A stretch of DNA of 64,000 nucleotides from Candidatus Cloacimonadota bacterium (GCA_029781115.1 JAKOXG010000022.1:1-64000), one strand, 5' to 3'. Counted from the first letter of the stretch, positions 16,619-25,245 are shown. Numbers and translations are program-made. The notes: generated from the sequence alone by a model not told the origin.

Positions 16619-18211
16619 TTGAAAAAGCTGTGTTTACTCTTCGCTCTGGTTCTTGCTTTGGCAGCCAGTTTTGCGCAGACACCGATACCATTTACTGCCA
16701 CCTATAGTTTTTCCGGCTCAACCGGTCACACATCTTCATTAGCTTATAATGGCACCCAATATTCCGGCATAAGCATGGGAAATATCGAGAAAAAGTGGGT
16801 AACCTCCGTAAGCAGCGACGATAACTTCAGAGCCTCCGGATGGGGCACCAATATGAGCTCACCCCACATAGGTTTCACCATCTATGCTGTCCAGGGATAC
16901 AAATTCACCGTCAATTCCATTACCTTTGGCTTAGGCAGAGATGGCTCCGGGACGACAAATGCCCTGTGGAGAGGCAGTGGCAACTATACGCTTAACCTCA
17001 AAAACTATTCTGCGCTGCATGATAGCATCAGCAACTCCAACGGTATACTCACAAACCCTGATCGGGAAGGCGGTTGGACGGGCAATGTTCTCTCGCTTGT
17101 CGGTGTGAGTGGCTATCAGGATATCACCACAAACTGCAACTTCAGATTGTATTTATACGGTGCCAAAAGTAGCGCAGGAGCTGCCGGTTTGCAAGGCCCC
17201 ATCACCATCACCGGCACTTATACATTCTCGGGTACACATCCTGCGATCGAGGTCTCGCCCACCTCTCTCACCGGTTTTAACTACGAGCAAGGCAACGGGC
17301 CTTCAGCAATCCAGAGTTTTACCGTGAGTGGAGCAGGTCTGGGAGCAAATGAATCGATTCTTCTTTCTGCGCCTGATGGCTATGGATTGTCTTTGACAGA
17401 AGCAGGTCCCTATTATGCCGCCTCAAATGTGCTTTCTGACGGTAGTGGCAATGTGGCTTCCACCACCGTTTATGTGCGCCTGGATGCAGGTTTGCCCGTA
17501 GGTGACTACAACGGGAATGTCGAAGCAGGCTATTATCTCGTTTCTCCCAATGTAAAGAGATTCGTCGCCCTTTCGGGCACAGTCTCCGATCAAACCCTCC
17601 CCGTGACGCTCTCGCACTTTTCTGCCACTCTCACCGCTCAAAACTATGTGCAACTCTCCTGGACTTCACAGAGCGAGAGCAACCTCTTGGGCTACAATGT
17701 GTTTCGTGGCAATAGTCACGACCTGGGCTCCGCAGCGAGGATTTCTGACCTGATAGAGGGGACAAACACCTCTCAAACACAGATTTATGCCTATTATGAT
17801 AAGGAATTACCGGACGAAGGAACTTACTACTATTGGCTGCAGCACGTTGATATGGACGGCTGTTCAGGCTTCCATGGCCCTGTGAGTGTGGTCTACAGCA
17901 TTGTTGGCGAGGGAGGCAGCCCCGGTATACCCACCATCACCAAACTTGGTAACGCCTATCCCAACCCCTTTAATCCCCATACCACGCTCCACTACCAACT
18001 CAAAGATCCCGGCAAGGTGGAGATAGATATCTACAATGTCAGAGGGCAGATCGTGCGCAGCTTTAGCCGCTATCATGATGCTGCCGGAAGATATAGCATC
18101 CTCTGGAATGGCTGTGACAACTCCGGCAATCCGCTGCCCTCGGGTGTGTATCTCTACAGGATGCGCAGCGGTGACTATAACGCGGTCAAGAAGCTGGTGC
18201 TGCAGAAGTAG
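16619..18211 (+). CDS. secreted beta-rich protein with type IX C-terminal sorting domain
   Basis: A 530-residue exported protein of unknown specific function. A signal peptide (MKKLCLLFALVLALAASFAQ) starts at a TTG codon that has AAGGAG 8 bases upstream; the first in-frame ATG lies far inside the protein, so TTG is the only sensible start. Residues about 20-205 form an unrecognised beta-rich domain and about 210-320 look Ig-like. About 325-425 is the fibronectin-like segment often seen before sorting domains (LSWTSQSESNLLGYNVFR). The C-terminal 85 residues are a sorting domain starting YPNPFNP. It is a single-gene unit ended by a strong terminator. Confidence 0.88.
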   Translation: MKKLCLLFALVLALAASFAQTPIPFTATYSFSGSTGHTSSLAYNGTQYSGISMGNIEKKWVTSVSSDDNFRASGWGTNMSSPHIGFTIYAVQGYKFTVNSITFGLGRDGSGTTNALWRGSGNYTLNLKNYSALHDSISNSNGILTNPDREGGWTGNVLSLVGVSGYQDITTNCNFRLYLYGAKSSAGAAGLQGPITITGTYTFSGTHPAIEVSPTSLTGFNYEQGNGPSAIQSFTVSGAGLGANESILLSAPDGYGLSLTEAGPYYAASNVLSDGSGNVASTTVYVRLDAGLPVGDYNGNVEAGYYLVSPNVKRFVALSGTVSDQTLPVTLSHFSATLTAQNYVQLSWTSQSESNLLGYNVFRGNSHDLGSAARISDLIEGTNTSQTQIYAYYDKELPDEGTYYYWLQHVDMDGCSGFHGPVSVVYSIVGEGGSPGIPTITKLGNAYPNPFNPHTTLHYQLKDPGKVEIDIYNVRGQIVRSFSRYHDAAGRYSILWNGCDNSGNPLPSGVYLYRMRSGDYNAVKKLVLQK

Positions 18212-18247
18212 GTGCTTGGCGAAACCTTAGCTTTTTGCTGAGAATAG

Positions 18248-18290
18248 AAAAAGGGATACCTTTGAAATGAGTTCAAAGGCATCCCTTTTT
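18248..18290 (+). terminator. strong intrinsic terminator
   Basis: AAAAAGGGAT pairs with ATCCCTTTTT, and the stem continues inward through CCTTTGAA/TTCAAAGG with a single mismatch pair. It lies 36 bases after the stop of the sorted protein gene and could act on both strands. Confidence 0.92.
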
Positions 18291-18386
18291 GGTATCTGGG
18301 CTTTAGTCCCAAACAGTGTGGTAGGTTTTATCCCTAATCCGTCCTTGTGTAGATTCGTACTTGTTGCTTACTTACCCGCCCTGTAC

Positions 18387-18406
18387 GGTCGCTTGCCATA
18401 GCAACC
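18387..18406. repeat. TGCCAT-loop hairpin
   Basis: GGTCGCT, loop TGCCAT, then AGCAACC, a 7-bp stem with one mismatch. The first 16 bases are found exactly inverted at 25250-25265. Confidence 0.65.
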
Positions 18407-18588
18407 CCGTCTAAATAGATTCATCACTCACTTGTTGCTTGCTGACCCGCAGGGAGATACCGTGGAGATACTCGGGTTTTTCCCGGGAGGCTCCGGCATA
18501 TCACCGGGCGGGTTAGTAAGGAAGAGACCGGCGAGCGATGTGGATTTCTACTTTCCCAGACTGCTCTTTCCCGTGAGCCACCTTACAT

Positions 18589-18622
18589 CCTCCTTAATTT
18601 GATTAAGGTGGAATTAAGGAGG
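18589..18622. repeat. 11-bp perfect inverted repeat
   Basis: CCTCCTTAATT at 18589-18599 pairs with AATTAAGGAGG at 18612-18622 across a 12-base loop. It could be a terminator stem or an operator. There is no T-run, and no gene ends close by on the plus strand. Confidence 0.6.
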
Positions 18623-18889
18623 CAAGCAGGGATAACATATGGGATATGCCATTTCAGGCAGCTATGTTGCGGCCACAAAGCTGTTGAATCAAGTCAAAGA
18701 TGATCTCAGATCAATTCCGATCAGAGGTTGATTCGGTGGATATGGCTATCCCCTACCTGCCATCCCACTGAATAGCCAATCTCAAACAGTTATAGTGTAC
18801 CTATTGCTTTAATCAGTATACCAACCCAAAAATAAAAAACAACCTGATATTTGTTTGGGTCACCAACTGCTAGCCATGCTAAGTTAGAG

Positions 18890-19522
18890 CTATTTGACTT
18901 GGATGTCCTTAATGTTAAATATAAAGATATACTCGTTTACAACATCTTCAATCTGCAAAGGCAATAAGACTTGAAAAGTCTTATTCTTGTAGGATTCGAC
19001 TGTTGTGCTCAAACTTTGTAAAGACCTTCCTGAACGTGGGAATAAAGGAGTTGTTCTCCATCCACCATACTTGCCGCTTGAATAGTATACATTGTCGGTA
19101 GGGAAAACAAGATCTTCTATAGATCCGTTTCTAACAACGACAGTTGGCGGTTGCGAACTTGTTCTGTCAATATATTTAACTCCCGAATGCATTACTCTGT
19201 GACTGCTACCGTTAACATCAACATAAGCTGCCTCGTCCCAGATAATCTTTATGGAGTGACTTGTCTTATTTGTTAAGCTAAAGTGGATAGCGTCCGTTGT
19301 GGGCAGCCACAGAATTTTAATCATTTCATCTTCAAATACATATTCATTCACCCCTGCTTCTTCCGTAGTCACAATCTTTTGCTCCCCATACCGCTCTCTT
19401 GCCTGTGCAGGTCTTTCTACCTCTTGTAGTTCAAAATCATACTGCGCATAGGGGATTGAAACACAACCCATCAGCATAGACAGCATAATAATGCCAAACA
19501 GTAAATAAACCTTAGATTTCAT
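18890..19522 (-). CDS. lipoprotein of unknown function
   Basis: A 210-residue protein with a lipoprotein signal peptide ending in LSMLMGC (Cys19). The mature part is predicted beta-rich and soluble, without a family I recognise. The start ATG has a strong AAAGGAGA upstream. A GTATACAGTGTATAC palindrome lies about 31 bases before the start. It stands alone at the left of an accessory region and faces the same way as the genes to its right. Confidence 0.75.
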   Translation of the reverse strand: MKSKVYLLFGIIMLSMLMGCVSIPYAQYDFELQEVERPAQARERYGEQKIVTTEEAGVNEYVFEDEMIKILWLPTTDAIHFSLTNKTSHSIKIIWDEAAYVDVNGSSHRVMHSGVKYIDRTSSQPPTVVVRNGSIEDLVFPTDNVYYSSGKYGGWRTTPLFPRSGRSLQSLSTTVESYKNKTFQVLLPLQIEDVVNEYIFIFNIKDIQVK

Positions 19523-19552
19523 GATGTTCTCCTTTGTTCTATGATTTTATAG

Positions 19553-19567
19553 GTATACACTGTATAC
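19553..19567 (-). promoter_or_regulatory. palindrome, possible operator of the lipoprotein gene
   Basis: GTATAC-ACT-GTATAC is a 15-base near-perfect palindrome 31 bases upstream of the lipoprotein start. A TATAAA that could serve as a -10 on the minus strand lies between it and the gene. The position suits a repressor or activator site, but no regulator is identified. Confidence 0.4.
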
Positions 19568-19720
19568 TTTCCCTTAGTCCACTCTGTGCTAACCAACCTT
19601 TGGATCTCAGGCACAGGTGTGAGTTCCAACTCATTTTCATTATTGTTAGTTAAGAGCATTAAAACGTCCTATTGATTCGTAGTTCATGCATAGCCAACCG
19701 ACTTTCGCCATGTTTTTATC

Positions 19721-19909
19721 TTGGGAACATATGTCAAGCACTTTCTTATTCCAAGCTTTCTTCCCATATCGTTAACTCTATGGAGAAAACGTTACTGCAG
19801 AGCAACAACGATAGCTGTTAATTATATCGTGAAACATGCCGGCATCACCATCAGCAAGAGTACCTTTCATGGTTTATGCCTGACTTTCTTCAAGGCAGAC
19901 CCGAGATGA
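19721..19909 (+). pseudogene. possible remnant of a tyrosine recombinase
   Basis: This 62-codon frame contains NYIVKHAGITISKSTFHGLCLTFF in two halves (NYIVKHAGITISKS and TFHGLCLTFF), which loosely resembles the stretch around the HxLRHTFA box of phage-type integrases. The arginine and second histidine of that box are not preserved, and nothing recognisable lies on either side. If real, it is a decayed fragment at the border of an accessory region. Chance similarity is quite possible. The rest of the gap 19523-20003 shows nothing. Confidence 0.2.
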
Positions 19910-20003
19910 TCCCACGTCATAATATGGGAACTGCAAGTATGAATAGTGATATCTCTGTGTTATTCAGACAATAAGCCCTATGTCTCTTAAAATGTTGACG
20001 AGA

Positions 20004-21917
20004 CTAAGTAGTTTTTTTCAAAAGTGAAATGGCTTCCTTTTTTAGTTCATCAAGGTTGGTGGTTATTCTCGCAGTTTCATTCTCAAGTAGGGGCTTGGCA
20101 AACTCAAATACACTAATAAACGATAAGAATATTCTTTCAATCTGGGTGTCAGATTCATTATTAGGATATTTCGATATACTTTCTTCTATCTCATCAATAA
20201 TCTCGGGAAATCTGTCACACCTTGTCGGTCCGTATTCTTTCGTCCACTCAAGAATTTGTGGATAATGAGCTGGCTCATACCTAAAGGCACATACTAATAT
20301 TAGGAATATTTCAGGGGAATAATCAAACGTTCTTAAACGACTAAACTTCTGATTCCACACCTCCACTACTTCTATCATTGAAAGATAAGATATTCTAAGC
20401 AATTTCCTTTTCTTTAAGAGCTGCTGCGAGGACATGTAATGATATATCCCATTGTATTTAGTATATTTGCCACTAATAATGAAACTTAGTAGACTTCCGT
20501 TGGCGTTATCACCTAACTGAGGAGATGTAACATCTATCATAGCCAGATTGATGGCCAAGCATGGGTAGAAACAATTTTCTATAATGTCATTGCCGATTGT
20601 TGTAGAGGAGATAAAGCTAAACACCAACTCTATCATGTTCTTGTCTTTGTTAATGTAAAACTCCCTTAAAATCGATGTCCAGTCGTATACATATGAATCA
20701 AAAACTTGCCCCCTATCTAGATCGTATGGTGGTTTCAAGAGTTCATTTAGATCCCTTTCTGAAATTCTAAACAATTCCTTTACGCTGTCTCTAACAATCT
20801 GCTGCCTTTGAGCGTCGGTAATCAACATATTATCTTTAATAGCATCAAATATGGCCGTGACAATAGAACGTAAGGCCGCAGGATTACCATTCTTGGTAAA
20901 CAAAAAATGTAGCTTCTTCAGACAATCAAGTCGTTGCACGTGCTGATAAATATCATGGCCTTCTAGTGTCAGTTGACTGATTTCATCATAAATCGCTATA
21001 GAATAACGATAAATGAGAATGTCTTCCATAAGGAATAATGAATTATCATCTCTTTCGTTCTCCTTCTCTCTTCCATAATACTGATTTATCATTTTTGCGG
21101 AAAAATCCGAAAACTGTTTACACTCGCCTTTTCTGAGAAGCAAAACAGAAACACGAATCACTATATCAAACAAACTCCGTAGAATACCAGACCTATTAGG
21201 TGAGATTGACCTGTCCAATACCCTACCAGTCACATCCATTAAAAAAAGGGAGTACTCAGAAAAGTCGATCCAGTCGTTATTATCAACAGCATGCGGTATT
21301 GAAGATCTGAGTGCTTTAATGGGCTCATTAACCTTGGATAAGTGATCTTGCATCAAAAGAGAAGGGCATTGAGCATTCTCAAGGTCAATTACATCAATAA
21401 GATCACGTGTTATTTGGTCTCTGATATCTTGCTTGGTTTCATCAGCAACTATAGCACTTCTAATATAACATCGAAACAATGTATATACTATGAATATGTT
21501 TAAAGCGAATATTGACAACACTGCACCAACCAGCCCTTGTGATACCAAGTAATATGACCAAAGAGACGAAAACAATGAGGCTCCCATATAAAAGAGTATT
21601 GAAAAACCATAAATCGGACGGGATAGTATGACTTCCCTCATACTCATTCCAAGGTATTTATCGTTTGAGCTAAACAGTTGCATCAACAAACCAGAAAAGG
21701 CTATAGCTATTGACACCATAGCTACTTGTGCAGTAAATACCCCTATCAGAAGATCGGAAGTGTTGATAACTTCGGATACAGACAAAAACCATGGATACCC
21801 ATTCTTAAACAACACGTTATCACAAAACCAATTCAAGAATGCCGGCAAAACCATTATCACAATAACAAGAACAAGCTGCTTGCAGGGTTTGTATCCTTTC
21901 CCTGTAACTGAATCCAT
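20004..21917 (-). CDS. large membrane protein of unknown function
   Basis: A 637-residue protein with four hydrophobic segments in the first 175 residues (for example LVLVIVIMVLPAFLNWF and VAMVSIAIAFSGLLMQLF). A long, mostly helical soluble part, probably cytoplasmic, follows and has no motif I recognise. The start has AAGGAGACGAT directly upstream. It is monocistronic as far as can be seen, with 133 bases to the decayed epimerase fragment on its right. Its A+T-rich composition and place among pseudogenes suggest horizontally acquired cargo. A role in defence or surface sensing is possible but not shown. Confidence 0.75.
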   Translation of the reverse strand: MDSVTGKGYKPCKQLVLVIVIMVLPAFLNWFCDNVLFKNGYPWFLSVSEVINTSDLLIGVFTAQVAMVSIAIAFSGLLMQLFSSNDKYLGMSMREVILSRPIYGFSILFYMGASLFSSLWSYYLVSQGLVGAVLSIFALNIFIVYTLFRCYIRSAIVADETKQDIRDQITRDLIDVIDLENAQCPSLLMQDHLSKVNEPIKALRSSIPHAVDNNDWIDFSEYSLFLMDVTGRVLDRSISPNRSGILRSLFDIVIRVSVLLLRKGECKQFSDFSAKMINQYYGREKENERDDNSLFLMEDILIYRYSIAIYDEISQLTLEGHDIYQHVQRLDCLKKLHFLFTKNGNPAALRSIVTAIFDAIKDNMLITDAQRQQIVRDSVKELFRISERDLNELLKPPYDLDRGQVFDSYVYDWTSILREFYINKDKNMIELVFSFISSTTIGNDIIENCFYPCLAINLAMIDVTSPQLGDNANGSLLSFIISGKYTKYNGIYHYMSSQQLLKKRKLLRISYLSMIEVVEVWNQKFSRLRTFDYSPEIFLILVCAFRYEPAHYPQILEWTKEYGPTRCDRFPEIIDEIEESISKYPNNESDTQIERIFLSFISVFEFAKPLLENETARITTNLDELKKEAISLLKKTT

Positions 21918-22050
21918 ATCGTCTCCTTAGATAAATGTCATTTTACTACGATTATTCATGAAATAATTGGCAGTAAAGACTCAAGGGGCAATGTACAATG
22001 TAAAGTTCGTTGTCAGCGTTTAGTGTGGCATTGAGGCAGGCACATCCAGC

Positions 22051-22224
22051 TCACAACAATGTCACCACTCTTTCCGCTGCCTCTCCATCCCAATACTTGG
22101 GGATAGAGACTTGCTTGACGTCACTGCTCAGTGTTCTCATGGTGTATTCCACGATGCTTTTGGGATAAAATGGCACCATTTGATTTGTGCCTTCTGTAAT
22201 GGCACTAGATCTCTTGGTGGCTTC
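22051..22224 (-). pseudogene. 3' fragment of a UDP-GlcNAc 2-epimerase gene
   Basis: The last 57 codons match the C terminus of the intact wecB at 26353-27444: AITEGTNQMVP against TITEGTNQLVP, then DVKQVSIPKYWDGEAAERVV against DVKQGSIPKYWDGKTAERVV. The DNA is also clearly similar, including the bases just after the stop. Upstream of the match (to 22377) the frame stays open but has no epimerase sequence, so the gene is truncated and non-functional as an enzyme. Confidence 0.9.
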
Positions 22225-22389
22225 CACCAAGCTTGGGTCAGAAATCACATCCATGTTTGAATTATCTAAACAAAAAAAACTCTTCACCTTGTGTACTCGC
22301 TTACGTGCCAGACCGAAGCAACGAGGCCTAATACAACGATGCAGTCGCTTATTCACGAACAAAAGGGGCATCGCCATCCAATTCGTAAC

Positions 22390-22833
22390 TCAAAACTCCC
22401 AAACCGTATCAGGGTCTTTGAGTGCTTTTTGTGTGGCTGCTATATCAACCAGATTTTTTAGGGGCCCATTCTTGGCAAGGTCTACCATGTTTGATAGAAT
22501 CCCGGCTACCATTTGGGTGTCATTCTTATCCATGGCTTTGTCAAGACGAGCGAAGTAACCATCAAACAGGTCCTTCCTTTCGTCAAATGTCCTGTCCATT
22601 ACCTCAAGCATCACTTCTCTAAAAGCTCTGGTTTTTTCTATTATCACATCACGATTTGCACGAATAGCTTCCCGTTTGGTAGTTTCTTGTTGAATCATAT
22701 TGACCATGTTTGTGATATCAGAAACAATGATTCTCGCAGATTCCAGAACATTGCCAACTGCCCCTGCTTTCTCAGTAATGGATAGTGTTTCATTTTTTTC
22801 AGTCATTTCTTTTTGCATGGGTTCCCTCTTCAC
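22390..22833 (-). CDS. small helical/coiled-coil protein, third gene of a three-gene operon
   Basis: A 147-residue, mostly alpha-helical, charged protein with no signal peptide and no recognised family. A GTG start at 22833 overlaps the upstream stop as GTGA; an alternative ATG at 22818 has GAGGG just before it and may be the true start. The four-base overlap couples it to the Gly/Ala-rich protein gene, so the two probably act together. Confidence 0.7.
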   Translation of the reverse strand: MKREPMQKEMTEKNETLSITEKAGAVGNVLESARIIVSDITNMVNMIQQETTKREAIRANRDVIIEKTRAFREVMLEVMDRTFDERKDLFDGYFARLDKAMDKNDTQMVAGILSNMVDLAKNGPLKNLVDIAATQKALKDPDTVWEF

Positions 22834-23810
22834 CTGTTTACTCGTTTAATATCGATTAGCTGCTTAGCTTTATTAACGATTAGTTTTGCATCCTCCGAGA
22901 TCTGCCCATTTTCTTCAAGAATCGGTACTCTGACAATCTCACCAATCGCTTTACATAACAGGCCACAGGTCTGAAAAACCTCTGCCTGGTACATATCATC
23001 GCTGTCGAAGTCAGATAACAAGGGGCGAAGGTAAAGGAAACGTTCTTTAACTCTTTTGTGTAATCCGGCTAAAACGTTAACTTGCTCATTTACACATTCA
23101 ATAAGCTGGCTTAGAAAATCAATGCTTGCCTGAATAGTAATACATGCTTCTGTAACATCATAAGCATACTCTTCAGCTTTTCTTAAAGATTTTTTCCCAA
23201 TATATGAGACAAACAAACCAGTTGCCAATAACGTTACACCACCGGTTACCCCCGCAGTTATCGAAGATAAGAGAGCTTCTCCAGCAGCCATTCCCCCACC
23301 TCCAGCCGCCAAAGAACCACCCCCTAAAAATGCCAGCGTTGCATTTGTTGCTGCTGCCCCGGATAGAGAGCTGATGGCTACTCCAGTTGATGCGGTTCCC
23401 ACCATGGAAACTATTCCAGTCACAGCGGTGGGCACCCCAGTTAATGCTAATGCACCCAAAGATCCCACTGTTATAGCACCGGATAAAATACTGCCAGCAG
23501 TAGCACCTATATCTTGCATCTCAACATATTCGTCATGTGAAATGCTGACGCTTGATAACGTTTCAAACTCCGAGCCCTTAGTCTTCTGCTTCAGTAACTC
23601 AATATAACCCATAAAGGGGACAATCGTATCATTTACTATTTGAAGCTTAATCTTGCCTATAGATTCCAACCTGGAGTTTGCCATTCTTTCCTGCGCTTCA
23701 AGCAGCTTTTGATACCTTTCCATCTGATATTTGGCTTTCTGAATTATCAATTTCGCCTTTTTTCTATCTTGAATCCCCTGCACGCCAGATACTGTTTTCC
23801 AGAATCCCAT
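22830..23810 (-). CDS. Gly/Ala-rich putative membrane-inserting protein
   Basis: A 326-residue protein. Helical charged ends (1-100 and 210-326) flank a long Gly/Ala/Ser-rich hydrophobic core (about 101-206) with many GxxxG-like spacings, such as GAITVGSLGALALTGVP and GGGMAAGEALLSSITAG. This resembles pore-forming or membrane-hairpin proteins (ApoL-like in style), but no family is recognised. It starts after GGGAGGT, 3 bases beyond the stop of the MORN/YwqK-like gene, and overlaps the next gene by 4 bases. Together they form a compact three-gene unit that could be a toxin-immunity or defence module; this is inference. Confidence 0.7.
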   Translation of the reverse strand: MGFWKTVSGVQGIQDRKKAKLIIQKAKYQMERYQKLLEAQERMANSRLESIGKIKLQIVNDTIVPFMGYIELLKQKTKGSEFETLSSVSISHDEYVEMQDIGATAGSILSGAITVGSLGALALTGVPTAVTGIVSMVGTASTGVAISSLSGAAATNATLAFLGGGSLAAGGGGMAAGEALLSSITAGVTGGVTLLATGLFVSYIGKKSLRKAEEYAYDVTEACITIQASIDFLSQLIECVNEQVNVLAGLHKRVKERFLYLRPLLSDFDSDDMYQAEVFQTCGLLCKAIGEIVRVPILEENGQISEDAKLIVNKAKQLIDIKRVNR

Positions 23811-23813
23811 GTC

Positions 23814-24215
23814 TTACCTCCCAATCCTTTTACCATTATCATAAGAATATCTTAGCATAACTCTTCCTTTAATGCCATTAACAATGTAATCACCATGAAG
23901 CAACCCATTATTGTAATTGGCTATGATATACTTTTTGCCGTTTTCAAAGTAGGTAATTGCTTTGCCTTCAAGCCTATCAGCAACCCAGTGTTTTTGTTTG
24001 TTCAGTTTCCCGTTGCTGTAATAAAATAGCTCCACCCCATTCTTTACCCCATTAATGTGGTGGAAAACATGAGAACGCTGCCCATGGTCATTGACCTCTA
24101 CCACTCTTACTAAATCCTTAACTCGATAAGGTTTCCTGTGAGTTACCTTCCAAATTATCAGCGTAATGACAAACACAGCCAATACACATATTACGATAAT
24201 CAGATTGGATGACAT
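23814..24215 (-). CDS. membrane-anchored MORN/YwqK-like protein
   Basis: A 133-residue protein with one N-terminal transmembrane helix (LIIVICVLAVFVITLIIW) followed by MORN-type repeats, seen as NGVKNGVELFYYSNGK, LEGKAITYFENGK and GLLHGDYIVNG. Repeats of this kind define the YwqK-type proteins annotated as antitoxins or immunity proteins in LXG-toxin loci. The start has a very strong AAAGGAGGTGA. It is first in the operon with the Gly/Ala-rich protein, 3 bases apart. Whether it neutralises that protein is unknown. Confidence 0.75.
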   Translation of the reverse strand: MSSNLIIVICVLAVFVITLIIWKVTHRKPYRVKDLVRVVEVNDHGQRSHVFHHINGVKNGVELFYYSNGKLNKQKHWVADRLEGKAITYFENGKKYIIANYNNGLLHGDYIVNGIKGRVMLRYSYDNGKRIGR

Positions 24216-24294
24216 CTAGTCACCTCCTTTATATGTTGAGTCTCTAATATCTATGTAAACACAATAGCATTGCCCAGATAGTTGGTTGGCATCC

Positions 24295-24460
24295 TCACTT
24301 TACCGCCCACCTGCCGCCCTTTGCGCCTCCGATCCTGGAAATAGCACCGTTTGCCTTTAGCTCTCGAATGTATCTCTTAACTGTGGAGGTACTTCTATTG
24401 ATGGAGGTTGCCAATTCTTTGTAGGTGATGGTTGGGTTTTGGGGTCATTAGGGTCATAAT
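24295..24460 (-). pseudogene. frameshifted C-terminal winged-helix fragment (copy A)
   Basis: On the minus strand this reads NPTITYKELATSINRSTSTV, KRYIRELKANGAISRIGG, AKGGRWAVK and stop. That is the C-terminal helix-turn-helix typical of AlbA_2/AAA_4 (DUF4062- and RecG-like) regulators. Compared with copy B an extra C before NPT puts a stop in frame. Nothing of the upstream domains remains, and the sequence passes directly into repeat block A. Confidence 0.85.
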
Positions 24461-24462
24461 CG

Positions 24463-24690
24463 GGTGAAAAGGGCAAGAAATGGTTAGATGCAACTGCTAT
24501 CCTTGTAGTGGGTTAGCGATGTGATAAACTGTGAAGCCGCTGTTAGTGCGGCATGGGCTGGTATTTTACTTTCCGTCAGACGGGGTTAATATTTCACCTT
24601 TTTGCATCCCTTCTATTTTCAGGCGGTTACGAGATTATTTTTTGGGTTTTTTGACGTCGAATTGAGATCGTCAGTGTACATAGTGAGGGC
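24463..24690. repeat. 230-bp direct repeat block, copy A
   Basis: It begins GGTGAAAAGGGCAAGAAATG and includes a CCGCTGTTAGTGCGG hairpin, CATGGGCTGGTATTTTACTT and ATTTTCAGGCGGTTACG. It matches block B at 25352-25580 over its full length with scattered substitutions. No conserved reading frame is seen. Its nature is unknown. Confidence 0.8.
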
Positions 24691-24783
24691 TTGATTTTGG
24701 AAAGTGAGTTTTGAGCTTCGCGATCTCAAACCTTACCAAGGACTCTTGTCTGGCCTTTAGGCACGGCTCAGTTTGCATCGTCC

Positions 24784-25190
24784 CTACTTTACATTCCACC
24801 TTCCACCCTTTGCGCCCCCGACCCTGGATATAGCACCGCTTGCCTTCAGCTCCTGAATGTGTCTCTTCACTGTAGAGGTGCTTCTGTTGATGGAGGCTGC
24901 CAGTTCTTTGTAGGTGATGGATGGGTTTTGGGTCATTAGGGTCAAAATCGTGGTTTTAGGGTCATTTATAGGGTCAATGAGACCATCATTAGGGGTCTTT
25001 TTGGGGGGGCTATTAGGGTCATTTATAGGGTCAAAACGGTCGTTTTTAGGGTCATGCTCTTGTTCTTTAGGGTCATCAAGCCCATTTTTAGGGCCATTAT
25101 TATAGAGTATCGTCTTCAGATAGTCTTCAGTAGCTTCGAATGTCGGTGTGACATATCTAAATTCGGAACTAATTCCCGTACATCATCCTG
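24784..25190 (-). pseudogene. 3' remnant of an AlbA_2/AAA_4-type regulator gene (copy B)
   Basis: The minus-strand frame is open from about 25190 to a TAG at 24784. It reads FRYVTPTFEATEDYLKTILY, then a linker of repeated DPKND/DPIND units, then NPSITYKELAASINRSTSTV, KRHIQELKASGAISRVGG, AKGGRWNVK. This layout, with a PxFExT strand, an NDPIND-type linker and a C-terminal winged helix, is that of ATP-binding AlbA_2/AAA_4 proteins, which normally exceed 400 residues. There is no start codon or catalytic domain, and a TGA closes the frame upstream. Confidence 0.85.
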
Positions 25191-25245
25191 ATAGTCAGGT
25201 TGAGAGCATTTGCTATTCCTCATCCCTCATTATCAATTATACGTG

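Larger units (their letters stand above)
18291..18889. other. gene-free gap with small palindromes
   Basis: About 600 bases with no credible coding region. It contains two near copies of CTTGTTGCTTxCTxACCCGC (about 18359 and 18432), a TGCCAT-loop hairpin at 18387-18406 and an 11-bp inverted repeat at 18589-18622. It marks the left border of the accessory region. Confidence 0.5.

Noticed and set aside
24914-25105. Plus-strand Gly/Ser/Leu-rich open frame and AGGGTCAT repeats, considered as a CRISPR-like or regulatory array
   Set aside because: The spacing is irregular and the repeats encode DPKND/DPIND linker units of a decayed regulator on the minus strand.
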